A stretch of 64,000 nucleotides of DNA, from the NCBI GenBank assembly GCA_030295235.1, contig AP026153.1, positions 558,001 to 622,000 of the forward strand, given 5' to 3'. Shown here piece by piece: positions 1 through 10,203 of the stretch. Below the pieces are notes generated by a model, which made no database searches, was not told the origin of the DNA, and saw only the letters and a list, made by a program, of their open reading frames with translations. How positions within the stretch are numbered: position 1 is the first letter of the stretch; each line of letters starts with the position of its first letter. The DNA is from Fistulifera solaris. Lineage: Eukaryota > Bacillariophyta > Bacillariophyceae > Naviculales > Stauroneidaceae. The translations under genes were made by a program, and so were the position numbers.

Positions 1-2249
1 CCGGCCTAATAGATCAAGCGGTTTTGAAAGCAACTGGTTATCACAGCACGGCTGAGGCTTCCAACTTCAACCTTTCTGTTGGTTTGCAAGCTGGTATTGA
101 GGGGGCACTTCATGCCGTTCAAAAACGCTTACTTGATTCTTCGATTATTTCGGGCTTCTGATAGTTCAAGCTTGATACTTCCGACTTCTGATTCTTCGTC
201 GGTACTTTCACTACCGTACCCGGGTGTTGGCTATGTTCCGCCCTCTTTATCTCCTTCGGATTCTGACAACAGTTCCACGACATCAATGCTAGATTCTCAG
301 ACCGACCCCGAAGCGGTGGTATTGGTGGATGCCCGTAGCAGCTTTCAACGAACTCAATCGCCTGGTTATGCTGTGGACTGTGCGGCATCTGTATCCAGCA
401 GGGGCCCGACTTATCTTTCATTCTTATCGGCACGCCTATTCTTTTTCTGAAGAGGTGAGGGAAAACCGTGCATCAAACTTCACAGCCAGCGAGGGAATTA
501 CGCAAGGAGATCCCATGAGTATGATTATATACGGTCTTACCCTGGTTCCCTTGGCAAAACGCATTCGTGAAGCCACTAAGGATGTTGTGCAGCCATGGTA
601 TGCGGATGACGTAGCTTTAGCGGGTCCTGCAAGTCAAATAGATATCGCGATGAAGCTGCTTATTAAGTATGGCCCTGACCGTGGTTACTATCCCGAACCC
701 GAGAAAAGCCAGCTTGTTTGCATTGACCCTGAGTCCCGATTGGCTTGTAGTCGGTTGCTAGCTGAATACAAGTTTTCGTGTGTGCCGTCGCCAGATACCT
801 TGGAGGATTTATTGGGGATCGGAGCTATCTTGGGGAGTGGCTGTGTCCCAAAATTGAAGCGTGGATATCCAAAGTTGAAGCGCTTTCCATGGTTGCTCGG
901 ACTGAACCACAAGCAGCGTATGCGGCCTTCACAATCTCGCTACAAAATGAATGGGCTTACATTCAGCGTAGTTCCAGGCTGTGAAGAGTTTCTCAAACCG
1001 CTGGAGGTTGCCTTACGCACTTCTTTACTTCCAGCGATTCTTGGGGAGGGAGTCCGACTGTCGGTGAACTTCGAGAAATTACCACTCGCAACTAAGGCAG
1101 CTGGAATCGCCATTTCACGACCCTAGTGTGACAGCTCCGGTTAACTATGAAATTTCGGTAATGGTGACTAAGCCCCTTACGGATAGTCTAATGCAGAATT
1201 CGGAACTTGATGTGGCGGCTTATCATAAGCATGCCAAAGCAACCCGTACACGCTGCTAAGGGCGCCCGTATAGACAGAGATTTGAAGACCCTGCAAGCAT
1301 CTGTAAAACAGAACGCCCTGTAGAAGTCAGAGCGTCTCGAAAGGGCAAAGGAGACCGGGAATTGGTTGACTGTGCATCCGATGCGCATCAACGGTACCAC
1401 CTTGTCATGTGACGAATTTCGTGACAGCATCCGAATCCGCTTAGGCCTGCCCTTACTTGGACTAAACGAAACCTGTGATGGATGCGGTGACAAATTCTCG
1501 TTTAGCATTCACAAGATTGTCCACATGGTGGACTAGTCTCTATCCGACATGATGACATGAAGAAGGAATTTCTATTTATTTGTCAGCAGGCTATGCCCGG
1601 CGAAACATTCGCGACGAACCTCCCATCTACCCTGGTGGCGGACGCACAGTTGAGACAATGCATGATATTGATGAAACTAGAGGTGATATCTCCGTGTATG
1701 AATTTTGGAAAAGACGTCGTCTCACCATGTTTGATGTATCTATCGTTGACACTGAGGCTGATTCCTATGTTACCACTGACCCTAAAATTCTTTTTAGCAA
1801 GACGGCCGAAAAAGAGAAATTCGACAAACATGGCCCCAAATGTGAAGCCCAACGTATTGATTTCACCCCGTTGGTCTTTTCCGGCAGATGGATTGATTGG
1901 AAAGCAGGCTAATCTTGCGATCAAAAAGCTTGCTGGGAAATTAGCACTAAAATGGGACAAACAGTATTCTGTTGTATGTGGCTATGTCCGCTCGATTGAG
2001 CATTTCCTTAGTCCGTTCGTTTCTATGCTGTTGCGCAGCCCGTAGTGGTTTGCCCCTTAGCTCTCATCCGCTTTGGTTAGATGGTGCTGGTCTGTCTATC
2101 TACTAACCTTATCCTCAATGGTGCTCCTTCGCGATCTACCGTTTCCCTTCTGAGGCGTACCAGATACGTCGTACAACTGATCCTCGTGTTAGACAAGCAT
2201 AGTAGAGAAAGTAATACTATAAAGGACAAGTTTCAAAAAAAAAAAAAAA
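1..2249 (+). mobile_element. Truncated, decayed non-LTR-type retroelement ending in a poly(A) tail
   Basis: The stretch holds the 3' part of a reverse transcriptase polyprotein on the plus strand, then about 16 adenines at 2234-2249. Directly after the A-run the sequence changes to an unrelated gene read on the opposite strand. A poly(A) tail abutting a broken gene is what target-primed retrotransposition leaves. The 5' end and its target-site duplication lie outside the window. Base changes and several frame breaks show an old copy. Confidence 0.75.
3..2110 (+). pseudogene. Reverse transcriptase polyprotein fragment with multiple frameshifts
   Basis: Reading across frames gives an ordered series of family motifs: an upstream 'GLQAGIEGALHAVQ' segment (about 80-130), 'VVLVDA' then 'FNELNRLVMLWTVRHL' (about 315-385), the RT core 'GITQGDPMSM' (about 500) and catalytic 'YADD' (about 599), 'GGFIGD...EWLCPKIEAW' (about 800-870), 'FLKPLEVALRTSLLPAIL' (about 990-1040), a Cys-containing 'CDGCGDKFSFSIH' segment (about 1470-1510), and a C-terminal part with 'FWKRRRLTMFDVSIVDT', 'VCGYVR' and 'PLWLDGAGL' (about 1700-2100). 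These frame changes go in both directions and there are stops, so I treat this copy as truly degenerate. The exact clade cannot be assigned by eye. Confidence 0.75.
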
Positions 2250-2777
2250 CATACTCCGATACAATCCAAACAATCCTTGGGATTCCAAATAACGAGCCGC
2301 CGCGCATCCAAGGCACCGGCTTGAGCGATCGTTTGGGGCGGTGGCGGCTAAACGATCCCACAGAGGCATGTGCGAAATGGTGACATCCCAGAATTCGTCG
2401 ACATTTTGTAAGATGGGCAAATGAATGCGCGTCAATCTATTGCTGTCTTGCAATTGATCATAGAACCACTGAGATCCTTCCGTTGCCTTGCTTTGACTCT
2501 TCTCCATTTCATCTTGATTCCTTAGATCAAGTACTATTCCCGAACATAGCGACTCGTACAATATTTGCGCTTCGGTTTGTGACAATTGATCGAGCGCTGC
2601 CGATCGAAAGACATTGAAGGCGATGATGGGTCGAAAATTTCGGAGCGTCGTAAACTGCTTGGATGTTAATTCTAGAGCCAGCACAAACAAGAACTGTATC
2701 ATTGTGAGTCGAATAATAATAGTGGAACGTAATATTTGCGAGCGGAGAATTGTATACGGAGTATTGAGAAATGACAA
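2250..2777 (-). pseudogene. N-terminal piece of a tyrosine-phosphatase-like gene, cut by the retroelement
   Basis: Read leftward, the protein has a hydrophobic leader (from about residue 20) followed by 'NVFRSAALDQLSQTEAQIL' and 'GIVLDLRNQDEMEKS'. These resemble the start of the Y_phosphatase3 family (RS..L..L and IDLR..E motifs). It continues to 'QGLFGLYRSM' and then runs into the T-run that is the retroelement poly(A) tail. The catalytic HCx5R loop, expected further downstream, is missing here and may lie beyond the insertion, outside the window. The start codon is uncertain; several Met codons lie in the first 30 residues. It is divergent from DHODH, with a palindrome array between the two starts. 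Confidence 0.5.
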
Positions 2778-2894
2778 ATGACAACATCAGTGACCGACGA
2801 CGAATCATCTCTTTTTATAATGTTTGTCCAAAATTTCTAGGCACGTAAAGACACCTCATACAGAGATTCCGTCAGGCGACCTACAACCCATAAC

Positions 2895-3620
2895 GATTTC
2901 CCAGATTATCTGGAAAACCAAAAGCACATCATGCAGAATTTCCGTCTGATGACCCATAAGGCTATTCCAGATTTTCTGGAAAAACAAAGACGGTTCACAC
3001 AGATTTTCCGTCTGATGACTTAGAAGGCTATTCCAGATTTTCTGGAAAAGACACGTCATACAGAATTTCCGTCTGATGTCCCATGAAGCTACCTGGTATT
3101 CCAGATTTTCTAGAGAAAGCAAAACCACATCATACAGAATTCCCGTCGGACTCTCCGTACGTAATTCCAGATTTTGTGGAGAAAAAATGACACGTCAAAC
3201 AGAACATCCGTCTGATGACAACGACGTTTTCCAGATTTTTTGGAAACAACAAACAAATTACCAACGGATTTTCCTTCTGTCTACCCGTAACGCCATTCCA
3301 GATTTTCTGGAAAATCAAAATACGACTTACAGATTATCCATCTGATGTCCCGTAAAGCTATCTGGGATTCCAGATTTTCTGGAAAAACAAAAGCACATCA
3401 TACAGATTATCCGTCAGATGATCCGTAACGCAATTCCAGATTTTCTGGGAAAACAAAGACACTTATTACAGAATTTCCGTCAATTGATAAGCAACGCAAT
3501 CCCAGATTTTCTGGAGGAAAAAACGCACACACACATCTTACAGATTTTCCGTCTGATGACCCGTAACGTCATTCCAGATTTTCTGGAAAATTTTAGACGC
3601 GTATCCAGATTTTCCGGAGA
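2895..3620. repeat. Palindrome array 1: twelve CCAGATTTTCTGG-like copies
   Basis: Copies of a near-palindrome with consensus TTCCAGATTTTCTGGAA begin (CCAG) at about 2901, 2967, 3033, 3101, 3167, 3231, 3298, 3370, 3436, 3502, 3574 and 3604. Spacing is close to 66 bp for most. Spacers also share a consensus with a second short inverted repeat (CAGA, about 7 nt, TCTG) and a 'GATGACCCGTAACGC' tail. The array fills the intergenic region between the divergent phosphatase-like gene and DHODH. The half TTCTGGAA matches the two-unit heat-shock-element core TTCnnGAA. Confidence 0.85.
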
Positions 3621-3757
3621 CGTAATAGTAGAGACCGAAACGCGCGCAACAAACCACAAAACTTGAAAACGAGCCGCACATTTGTAAACACAAGCGAATC
3701 TATCCTACTTCTTATCTTCTTTCCTTCTTTAATACTTCGATAACACACGAAACACAA

Positions 3758-5116
3758 ATGATTCGCACGGCATTCTGGAGAACGGTGATTCCAGCGGGTG
3801 TAGCGGTCGGCGTTTTAGAAGTGACCACGCATTTGCCATCCCAAGGCCGTGCGGCTCCTATTTATCATACCGTCGCCGATGAATGGATTACTCCACTCAT
3901 GAGACGTTTCTTAGATCCGGAAAGTACGTATGTATATATATGTTCAAAATTTAATTGCCCATGACATTCTCAGGCGTTATTTTCTTTTTTTCGCAGCGGC
4001 CCACGAAGTGGCTTTGGAATTGCGCGACGTGGATGGTCACCGAAGCATCGGCCATCGGCTCTAGAACAACAATTGCGTGTTTCTTCTCAATTATTTGGCC
4101 TCACATTTAACAATCCCATCGGTCTCGCGGCTGGATTCGATAAGCATGGGACGGTCGTACAGCCCATGCTGGATTTGGGATTTGGTTTTGTCGAAATTGG
4201 GACCGTCACGCCACAAGCACAACCGGGAAATCCCAAACCACGCATGTTTCGATTGACAGAAGATCGGGCACTCATCAATCGCTACGGATTCAATTCCGTC
4301 GGGGCCGAACAAGTGGCGGAAAATCTCGCACAATCGATACAACCCGGTACGAAGGGCATTGTCGGAGTGAATGTCGGGAAAAACAAGACAACCGAACACG
4401 CGGTCGATGATTATGTACAGGGCATTCGCATCTTGGGACCGCTAGCGGATTATTTAGTCATTAATATTTCCAGTCCCAATACACCCGGATTGCGAGATTT
4501 GCAACACAAGGATGCCTTACAACCACTCTTGGAGGCCTGTTTGGCAGCCCGTGATGCCCTCGCACGGCGTGTGCCATTGTTGGTCAAACTGGCACCCGAT
4601 TTGAGTGATGACGAAATTACACAAGTGGCACAACTCTGTCTCCAACTGCAGGTGGATGGACTCATTGTCAGTAATACTACCAATGTTCGTCCCGACGATT
4701 TATTATCGTACCATCGTGGAGAATTGGGAGGTTTGTCCGGTGCACCTCTCAAAGACAAGAGCACACATTGCATTCGACAAGTGTATGCGGCCACGAATGG
4801 GGAACTACCCATCATTGGAGTCGGTGGCATTGAAAGTGGGAAGGATGTGTACGAGAAACTGTCCGCGGGAGCGTCCTTGGTTCAAGTGTATTCACCGCTC
4901 GTGTACCATGGCCCGGGTCTGGTGTCGCGATTGCGCCATGAACTGGCCGAGCACATGTTACAAAATGGATACCGGGATATATCACAAGTCATTGGTCTCG
5001 ATCACGAGGAATTGCAATGGAAACGTCGGTACGAGCGCTTGAAAGAACGACAAAAGATGACTTGTGGTGATGAAGAAAATGATGCGGTATTAGTAAATGA
5101 ACAACAGCAACAATAA
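3758..5116 (+). CDS. DHODH: Dihydroorotate dehydrogenase, class 2 (mitochondrial type)
   Basis: Oxidises dihydroorotate to orotate in pyrimidine synthesis, using FMN and passing electrons to quinone. Exon 1 (3758 to 3923 or 3927) encodes a short leader with a membrane segment, as in inner-membrane class 2 enzymes. A 69-73 nt intron ends at 3996. Family motifs are 'NPIGLAAGFDKHG', 'EIGTVTPQAQPGNPKPR', 'INRYGFNS', 'GVNVGKNK', 'NISSPNTPGLR' (containing the class 2 catalytic serine), 'LVKLAPDL', 'SNTT', 'GGLSG' and 'GVGGIESG'. About 20 bases into exon 2 the conserved 'AHEVALEL' and 'ARRGWSPKHRP' lie in different frames, as if one G were missing near 4022. Using donor GTATGT at 3928 instead of GTACGT at 3924 keeps the frame but alters that short segment. 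A Gln-rich C-terminal tail is extra. Confidence 0.95.
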
Positions 5117-5544
5117 ACGATCATAGATCAATGAAAATAGATAAATACGAAGTATTCGACTAGTTATTAATTTTGTTCAAGGTCTCCGACTTTTTTCTCC
5201 TCTCTCCTTTTCGAGTTCCACCAAGAAAGTCACGAATTCCATACGATGATTCATTCGAAATTCATTCCCGAGTTTCTCGTCGCGTGTGTTTCAGCTGTTG
5301 AGCAGCTGTTGTTCTACCGACATTGAAGTATGAGAGTGAAGAGTAGTATGACGTTTGTTCTTCTGACAGATACCGGTGCAGTTGTCTGAGAATGTGACAA
5401 TCGCTACACTTGTCTAGATACTCCACGTGTTTGAAGTCGAAGTTCTTTCTCACGCTCATCACGGTGCACGGATGCAGTTCACTCTTGAATTCTTTTGGAT
5501 CTTGAAAAAGCAAGCAACGACGCGAACGCAAAAACAACATAAAA
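5117..5544. other. Intergenic, no supported gene
   Basis: Downstream region of DHODH. It begins AT-rich, as expected of a 3' UTR. An open frame on the minus strand (5262-5696) encodes nothing I recognise and has no supporting motif, so I do not call it. Confidence 0.5.
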
Positions 5545-6000
5545 GTGTCAATCGAAAAGGATCGCAACATAATCCGAATTAATTCAATTGAAAGAGCTTT
5601 GAAATCATTCTTGTCAAGAGGGAGGAATAGTTTGAAAGGCAAGTTCGTGAAAGCAACGAAGGAAAAGCCGCGACGACGAAACGAACCGAGTCTCACCGAC
5701 CATTTTTGTTCTTCTCTACAGATGTGGCAGAAAGCAGCAAGTGTAATGGCGAACGGAGCCTTTTGTACGTTCAGTTCGACAATAATATCGTGTGGCCTTG
5801 CCTGTGAAGTTGAAAAATGTGGCCACCGCCTCGTATACTGGTATTCTCCGCAAAAATACGCGACCGTCGAACAAGCGTACGGTTTGACCGAAGAACAATT
5901 ATTGGCGGTTCGTAATCATCGACCATCGATTATGGCCACTTCATCATCATCAAATGTGGATTCCGGAATGCTACCGATGAGTGTCTTGTTTGAAGCTTAA
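5545..6000 (+). CDS. Hypothetical protein, weakly supported
   Basis: An open frame of 151 codons. The second half (from about 5721) is more protein-like: it starts with ATG directly after a pyrimidine-rich 'ttcttctctacag' that would serve as a splice acceptor, then reads 'MWQKAASVMANG', a modestly hydrophobic stretch, 'VYWYSPQKYATVEQAYGLTEEQLL' and a Ser-rich C-terminus. This could be a small membrane protein starting at 5721 with an intron in its 5' part. A further intron from the GTACGT at 5766 is possible. No family recognised. Confidence 0.3.
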   Translation: MSIEKDRNIIRINSIERALKSFLSRGRNSLKGKFVKATKEKPRRRNEPSLTDHFCSSLQMWQKAASVMANGAFCTFSSTIISCGLACEVEKCGHRLVYWYSPQKYATVEQAYGLTEEQLLAVRNHRPSIMATSSSSNVDSGMLPMSVLFEA

Positions 6001-6606
6001 TTTCGGGGCACGAAGGGTCGCCGTACGAAACAAAAAATGGAAGTGCCGACGAAATTTTGGGCGCTAATGGCTTCTGCTCGCCTGGGAATAGAAGTCACTT
6101 TCCAACGCAATTACCACTCTTGTATCATGTCTAATAGTGAAAACGCCAAATAAATTATAGAGAAAATCAATCACCATTTTATTAAGTGAGATGTGCGGTC
6201 GTCGACGCTAAGAACATGTCTGGAAAGGCGCAAATATATCCGCAACGATACCGTCTGCTTCTAGTTGAAACTCTTCTGCAATCGTCTTTTGAGTTGGGAA
6301 AGCAAGGCAACAAGAAGCGTTTTCTATTTCTTCTGTCGATGAGATGCAACACGGCCATCTTGAAAACGTGGACAAGGCTGGGATTTGATGATGTCAGCAT
6401 ATCTGCGTTCGTCCACCCATCCGTGGAGCGTAATGTGCTCCACTATCGACCCAAAGTGTAGATTACTTTTTTTTGTGCGACTGAATTCCTTTTAACCTTA
6501 GTCACGATTTAATACGCTGCACGTGCTGCACGCGAATAAGGTTTAATAACATCGAGCAAACTGCGAAAACAAAGTAAATAATCTTGTTATAATCCCCAAT
6601 CTCACC
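6001..6606. other. Intergenic, no supported gene
   Basis: A 91-codon open frame (6186-6461) shows no recognisable features. Around 6461-6530 there is a loose copy of the GATTACTTTT...GACTG...AGTC element seen elsewhere in the window. The rest looks like ordinary flanking sequence of the next gene. Confidence 0.45.
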
Positions 6607-7245
6607 ATGAACGATGCTTATCTTCAATTAATCATTCTAATTGTCTTGATTGTCGTGTTTCAAGTCGTCGTGGGTCGTGTTGGCCTCGAGAAAGAAGCAC
6701 AGCGACGATGGCAGCACGCATTGACCGGACAAGCACTGGTCGGATGCAGTTACCTGCTGGACGTTTGGTTGTGCGTTGCGGGGTTGCTGTTCGGTTTGTT
6801 TGGTATTGCCTGTATGAAATACATGTATCCGACGGAATATCAAAAACTGTTTGGTCCGTTATTGCGACCGCACGAACGTGATCAGTTGCCGGGGGCTTTT
6901 TATTTCCTGCTGGGCACGTTGCTCGTCTTGTTTCTCGTTCCGTTGGAAACGGCGCGCTACGCGGTTTTATGTCTGTCGTATGCGGATCCGGCGGCGGCGT
7001 GGATCGGTCGAACGATCCCTCTCCGTAAGATTCATGACAGTGCTTCTGTGGGAGGATGCTTGGCTTGTTTTGTCACGGCTTGTGTCGTAGGTTCTGCCGT
7101 TCTCTCTTCGGATCAAGACGAGAATCCTGTTGCAAGAATTTTGATTGGAGCGTTGGTATGTACAATAGCGGAAGCGCTCCCCGTAGGCAACGACAACTTG
7201 ATGATACCTTTGTTGACTGCCCTGTCCGTGGAGTGGCTACTTTGA
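6607..7245 (+). CDS. CTP-dependent lipid kinase-like membrane protein (SEC59/VTE5/DGK1 superfamily)
   Basis: A 212-residue polytopic membrane protein. It has the superfamily layout: an early 'EKEAQRRWQHALTGQ' motif after the first membrane segment, 'LPGAFYFLLGTLL', the signature 'SYADPAAAWIGR', and a C-terminal 'GNDNLMIPLLTAL'. Members phosphorylate polyprenol, phytol or diacylglycerol with CTP in the ER or plastid envelope. The substrate cannot be told from sequence. Length fits the short phytol-kinase/DGK1 type, not full-length dolichol kinase. The reading frame is unbroken from ATG at 6607. Confidence 0.75.
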   Translation: MNDAYLQLIILIVLIVVFQVVVGRVGLEKEAQRRWQHALTGQALVGCSYLLDVWLCVAGLLFGLFGIACMKYMYPTEYQKLFGPLLRPHERDQLPGAFYFLLGTLLVLFLVPLETARYAVLCLSYADPAAAWIGRTIPLRKIHDSASVGGCLACFVTACVVGSAVLSSDQDENPVARILIGALVCTIAEALPVGNDNLMIPLLTALSVEWLL

Positions 7246-7318
7246 GAAACGAACAAGCAGGAACGTGAATGTATGACGACTCAAATGTAACTCGGTCCAT
7301 GTCGTGGGCCAAAGTGAG

Positions 7319-7790
7319 CTGGCGGGTGATTTACCTGATGGTTAGCTTCATCTGAGCAGTACACGAATTGCTGAGAAAGATTGCTACAAATGTGATCAGC
7401 GCACCCCGATCCTTACCCCAGCGTTTTCTCCTCAGCATCCCGATCTGGTACAAGAGCTCTTGAATTTCCTTGGTCTTAAACATACAAAGGTACAAGCAGT
7501 AATCCAGGGTGTGGAGCGATCTTCGGTGGAAGAACTGGTTATATTAGGTGGTGGAGAAGTGCTGGTAACGTCGCGACAGGTCTACTGAAAGTCCACTGTG
7601 CGTCAATCAGGCCGATGCCGCTCAACAAAAATATTTCCGTTTAACTTTGGTGTCGGAATCGATTCGCTCCTTGTACGCTGGTGGAGCCCAATTCAAGTCG
7701 ATCGAGGTGGGATTGTCTTTCTGCTCGATGCCAGTTGTCGCGAAAGTCTTTAACGAAGCTGTTGAGTTCATGGGTCGATGTAATTTTTAG
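7319..7790 (+). pseudogene. Broken coding remnant of unknown family
   Basis: Two adjoining frames read as plausible protein. The first, about 7350-7585, has 'EKDCYKCDQRTP', 'HPDLVQELLNFLGLKH' and 'EELVILGGGEVLVTS'. The second, about 7587-7789, has 'CVNQADAAQQKYFRLTLVSE', 'LYAGGAQFKSIEVGL' and a stop after 'EFMGRCNF'. An in-frame stop near 7345 and the frame change near 7585 suggest a decayed gene. Assembly indels could contribute. I do not recognise the family. Confidence 0.35.
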
Positions 7791-8117
7791 AAGCACGAAA
7801 CCCTTTTTAAACATGATCTAAATTATTGCACTCGCGTCATACCGAGTAATCGGACCTATGATTGCAGTTGGCCTACTCGAATCTTTCGGCAACCAATGTC
7901 ACAAGATATTTCTCTCTTGTAATCTTCGGGAAGACCGTCCCATTTGCTGACTGACAGAAGGGTAGCAGATGCATGGCTCCTGTTATTGCGTGACCAGTGA
8001 AAGTCAGCCAAAACATATTGAACACTAAAGTTAAAAGCAATTGTTGTATTTATGCAGTTAGATCCGATTTTAGAAGTGGCTACAGTATAACATCAAAGAC
8101 ACAACGTAGCAACACCA

Positions 8118-9205
8118 TTAAGATAGCGCCTCCGTGGAATTTCCACAAAGCTCCACTTGACCAAGACATGTTCCCGGCTCCCACGCTAAAAACACGAAAC
8201 ACTCGTTGGAAGGCTCGCCCGATATGGTTGTGAGCATGTTTTCTTCGTCGGTAGGACAGTACATTGCCACGGTAAAAGGTTGAACACACGGCAGAACGCG
8301 CCCAAACAAGTAAACAGCAGCTTCTCCTACATAGCCACGTCCATCCGTAGGATACGCAATGAATCCGCCAACCTCTGTGGGAGGGGTGGGAGGTATTTGC
8401 TTACCGCCAAAGATGGTAGACAACCGCCCATTGCAGTTGAGAATTAAACGATCAACGCCCTCGCCGCTGCAATACCCCAGTTCTTGAAATCCAGGACAGA
8501 ACGAATCGTACAGCAACTTGGCGCTCGACGAGGTAACGGTCCCTTCGACATTACAAGCAGCGGTATCGCGAGCGTAAGCACAAAAGTTGCCGCGCATCGG
8601 AGGATCGTTACTATCCATTTGCAATGCACGGCGTTTACTGGCGTCCAACGGCATCATATTTACCACCACATCTTTCGAAGTCGTCCCCAATCGCACACCT
8701 CCCATGGATACCAAGTCATCGCCCGAAACCGTCGTATCTTTCGCCAGTTGCGCAGCCACGAGACTCGTTCCGATGTTAGCAAGACTCAAAAGACAGTCAA
8801 AGCGCACAACATCATCACGCCCATGCGCAAATTCTGGTGCTGTCTCGCTTCCGAGTGTAATTTCCTCAATAGCTCCTGATTCCTCTTCTCATGACTTTGC
8901 AGTGTTTTCACCCACAGATACAATTTTTCTAGCGGATCCGAAGTAGCTTGCGTGGTTTCGTCTTCATCGGAAAAATGGTACGAATTATCCGAATCACCAA
9001 AACGGGGACCGCGCGTCCGTTGAATCAGCAAATCAATGGCGGATGTCGCACCCGAGTTGCTATTCGCAGAGGGCGATTTCGAGGGAAGATAACTGCTCAC
9101 TTGATCTAAATCGTTCTCGCTGTCGGAGCCCTCGAGTGAATTTTCTTCTAAACTTTGCGCATCGAGCATGGCGGCGGGCACTTGTAATTGTTTGTTTTTT
9201 CTCAT
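8118..9205 (-). CDS. Single-pass membrane protein with acidic cytosolic and Cys-rich outer part, unknown function
   Basis: Read leftward from ATG at 9205. A Ser/Glu/Asp-rich N-terminal region of about 125 residues ends in 'LYLWVKTLQSHEKRNQELL', followed by one membrane segment split between two frames ('MGVMMLCALTVF' and 'LLSLANIGTSLVAAQL'). About 200 residues follow with conserved-looking cysteines ('NFCAYARDTAACN', 'SFCPGFQELGYCSG', 'VLPCVQPFTVAMYCP', 'GTCLGQVELCGNS'), consistent with disulphides outside the cytosol. The frame change near 8792 would be repaired by one extra C (CC read as C). Architecture resembles other acidic-TM-ectodomain proteins of diatoms. No known domain. Confidence 0.65.
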
Positions 9206-10203
9206 TGCTGTAAATGATATGAAACGAGTTGTGATATTTGAGCGCTGGGTAGGCTTATGAAGGAAATGTCGTTTGTGCAGTAGAAGATTGAATCAGTGTG
9301 TAATGATTCGAGCGCAAAGACAGAAAGTGAATCTTGAGAAGTGTATCGGCTAGCAATGAAGTGCAACAAAACGAGGCTTGAAAATAAAATTCCTTTCGCT
9401 GCTGTTTTAGCTGAAATTCTTCTCAACACCTGTTATTATCACTGGCGCTGGTTGTAATGTCAATACACGTTAGACTTGATAGATTGAAAGACAAAACAAT
9501 CAACAAAAGGGAAATGAGAAAAAACAGGAATGGCGTCGTTTGTCAAAATGCCCCGTTGTGTTTGCACCTCTGCGTGGCTGTCGTACGGGCGTGTACGCCA
9601 TCGGTTCTCCGTTTCGCATTCCGTAATCCTCTCAAAAACTATCGAATAAAGTGTGGCGAGGAACAGATGCTATTTTGCAGTTACAGTAGGCTCGGAGTGG
9701 AAACGCGTTCCGAGGATTCCGTTGTTTAGGCGCTTTCACTTCGGATTGTACTAAATAGTTGATGGTGTACATTACAATTAGGCAAATGCGATAACGGATT
9801 TTTCGTTCCAGTCGTACAAAGGGTGCGGACGAGAAAGTGTGATTTCGGGACTGAAAATTGAGTCGGAAAATGTTCTCGAGAATAACAGACTTTTGTTCTT
9901 AAACCCCATGCTAGAGGCTAGAAAATCACAAATACTTGCAGCTTAAGTCAAAACTCAAAGAGCCAAGTGGTATCATTTAAATGCGGCGAAACGTTCGTCG
10001 GAGTTAAATGAAAGACGGGAGAAAAGCCTTATGAAATTCATTGGTTCATGTTTACGAGTAGCCTCTAGAGCAGTCGAATAATAGTAATAGAGATCTTTCG
10101 TTTAGTTTTAATCCTCTCCCAACGTCTCCTACTACGTGTAAATTCTCTTGTTGTATATGATTGTCAACTTTCGTTTGGACTTGCTCAACTCATCAAACTA
10201 TCC
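9206..10203. other. Intergenic between two leftward genes
   Basis: About 1 kb with only short open frames (for example 9457-9729 plus and 9202-9429 minus) that show no protein-like features. It includes the 5' flank of the 9205 gene and the 3' flank of the YjbQ gene. No repeats of the window's families seen. Confidence 0.5.

Noticed and set aside
2895-3620. CRISPR-like array (regular period near 66 bp with short palindromic repeats)
   Set aside because: Spacers are not unique: they share a consensus with the next unit. Copies drift in the repeat, there are no cas genes, and the context is eukaryotic.
5262-5696. Minus-strand open frame of 144 codons
   Set aside because: No recognisable motifs and composition unlike the supported genes; it overlaps the plus-strand candidate at 5545.
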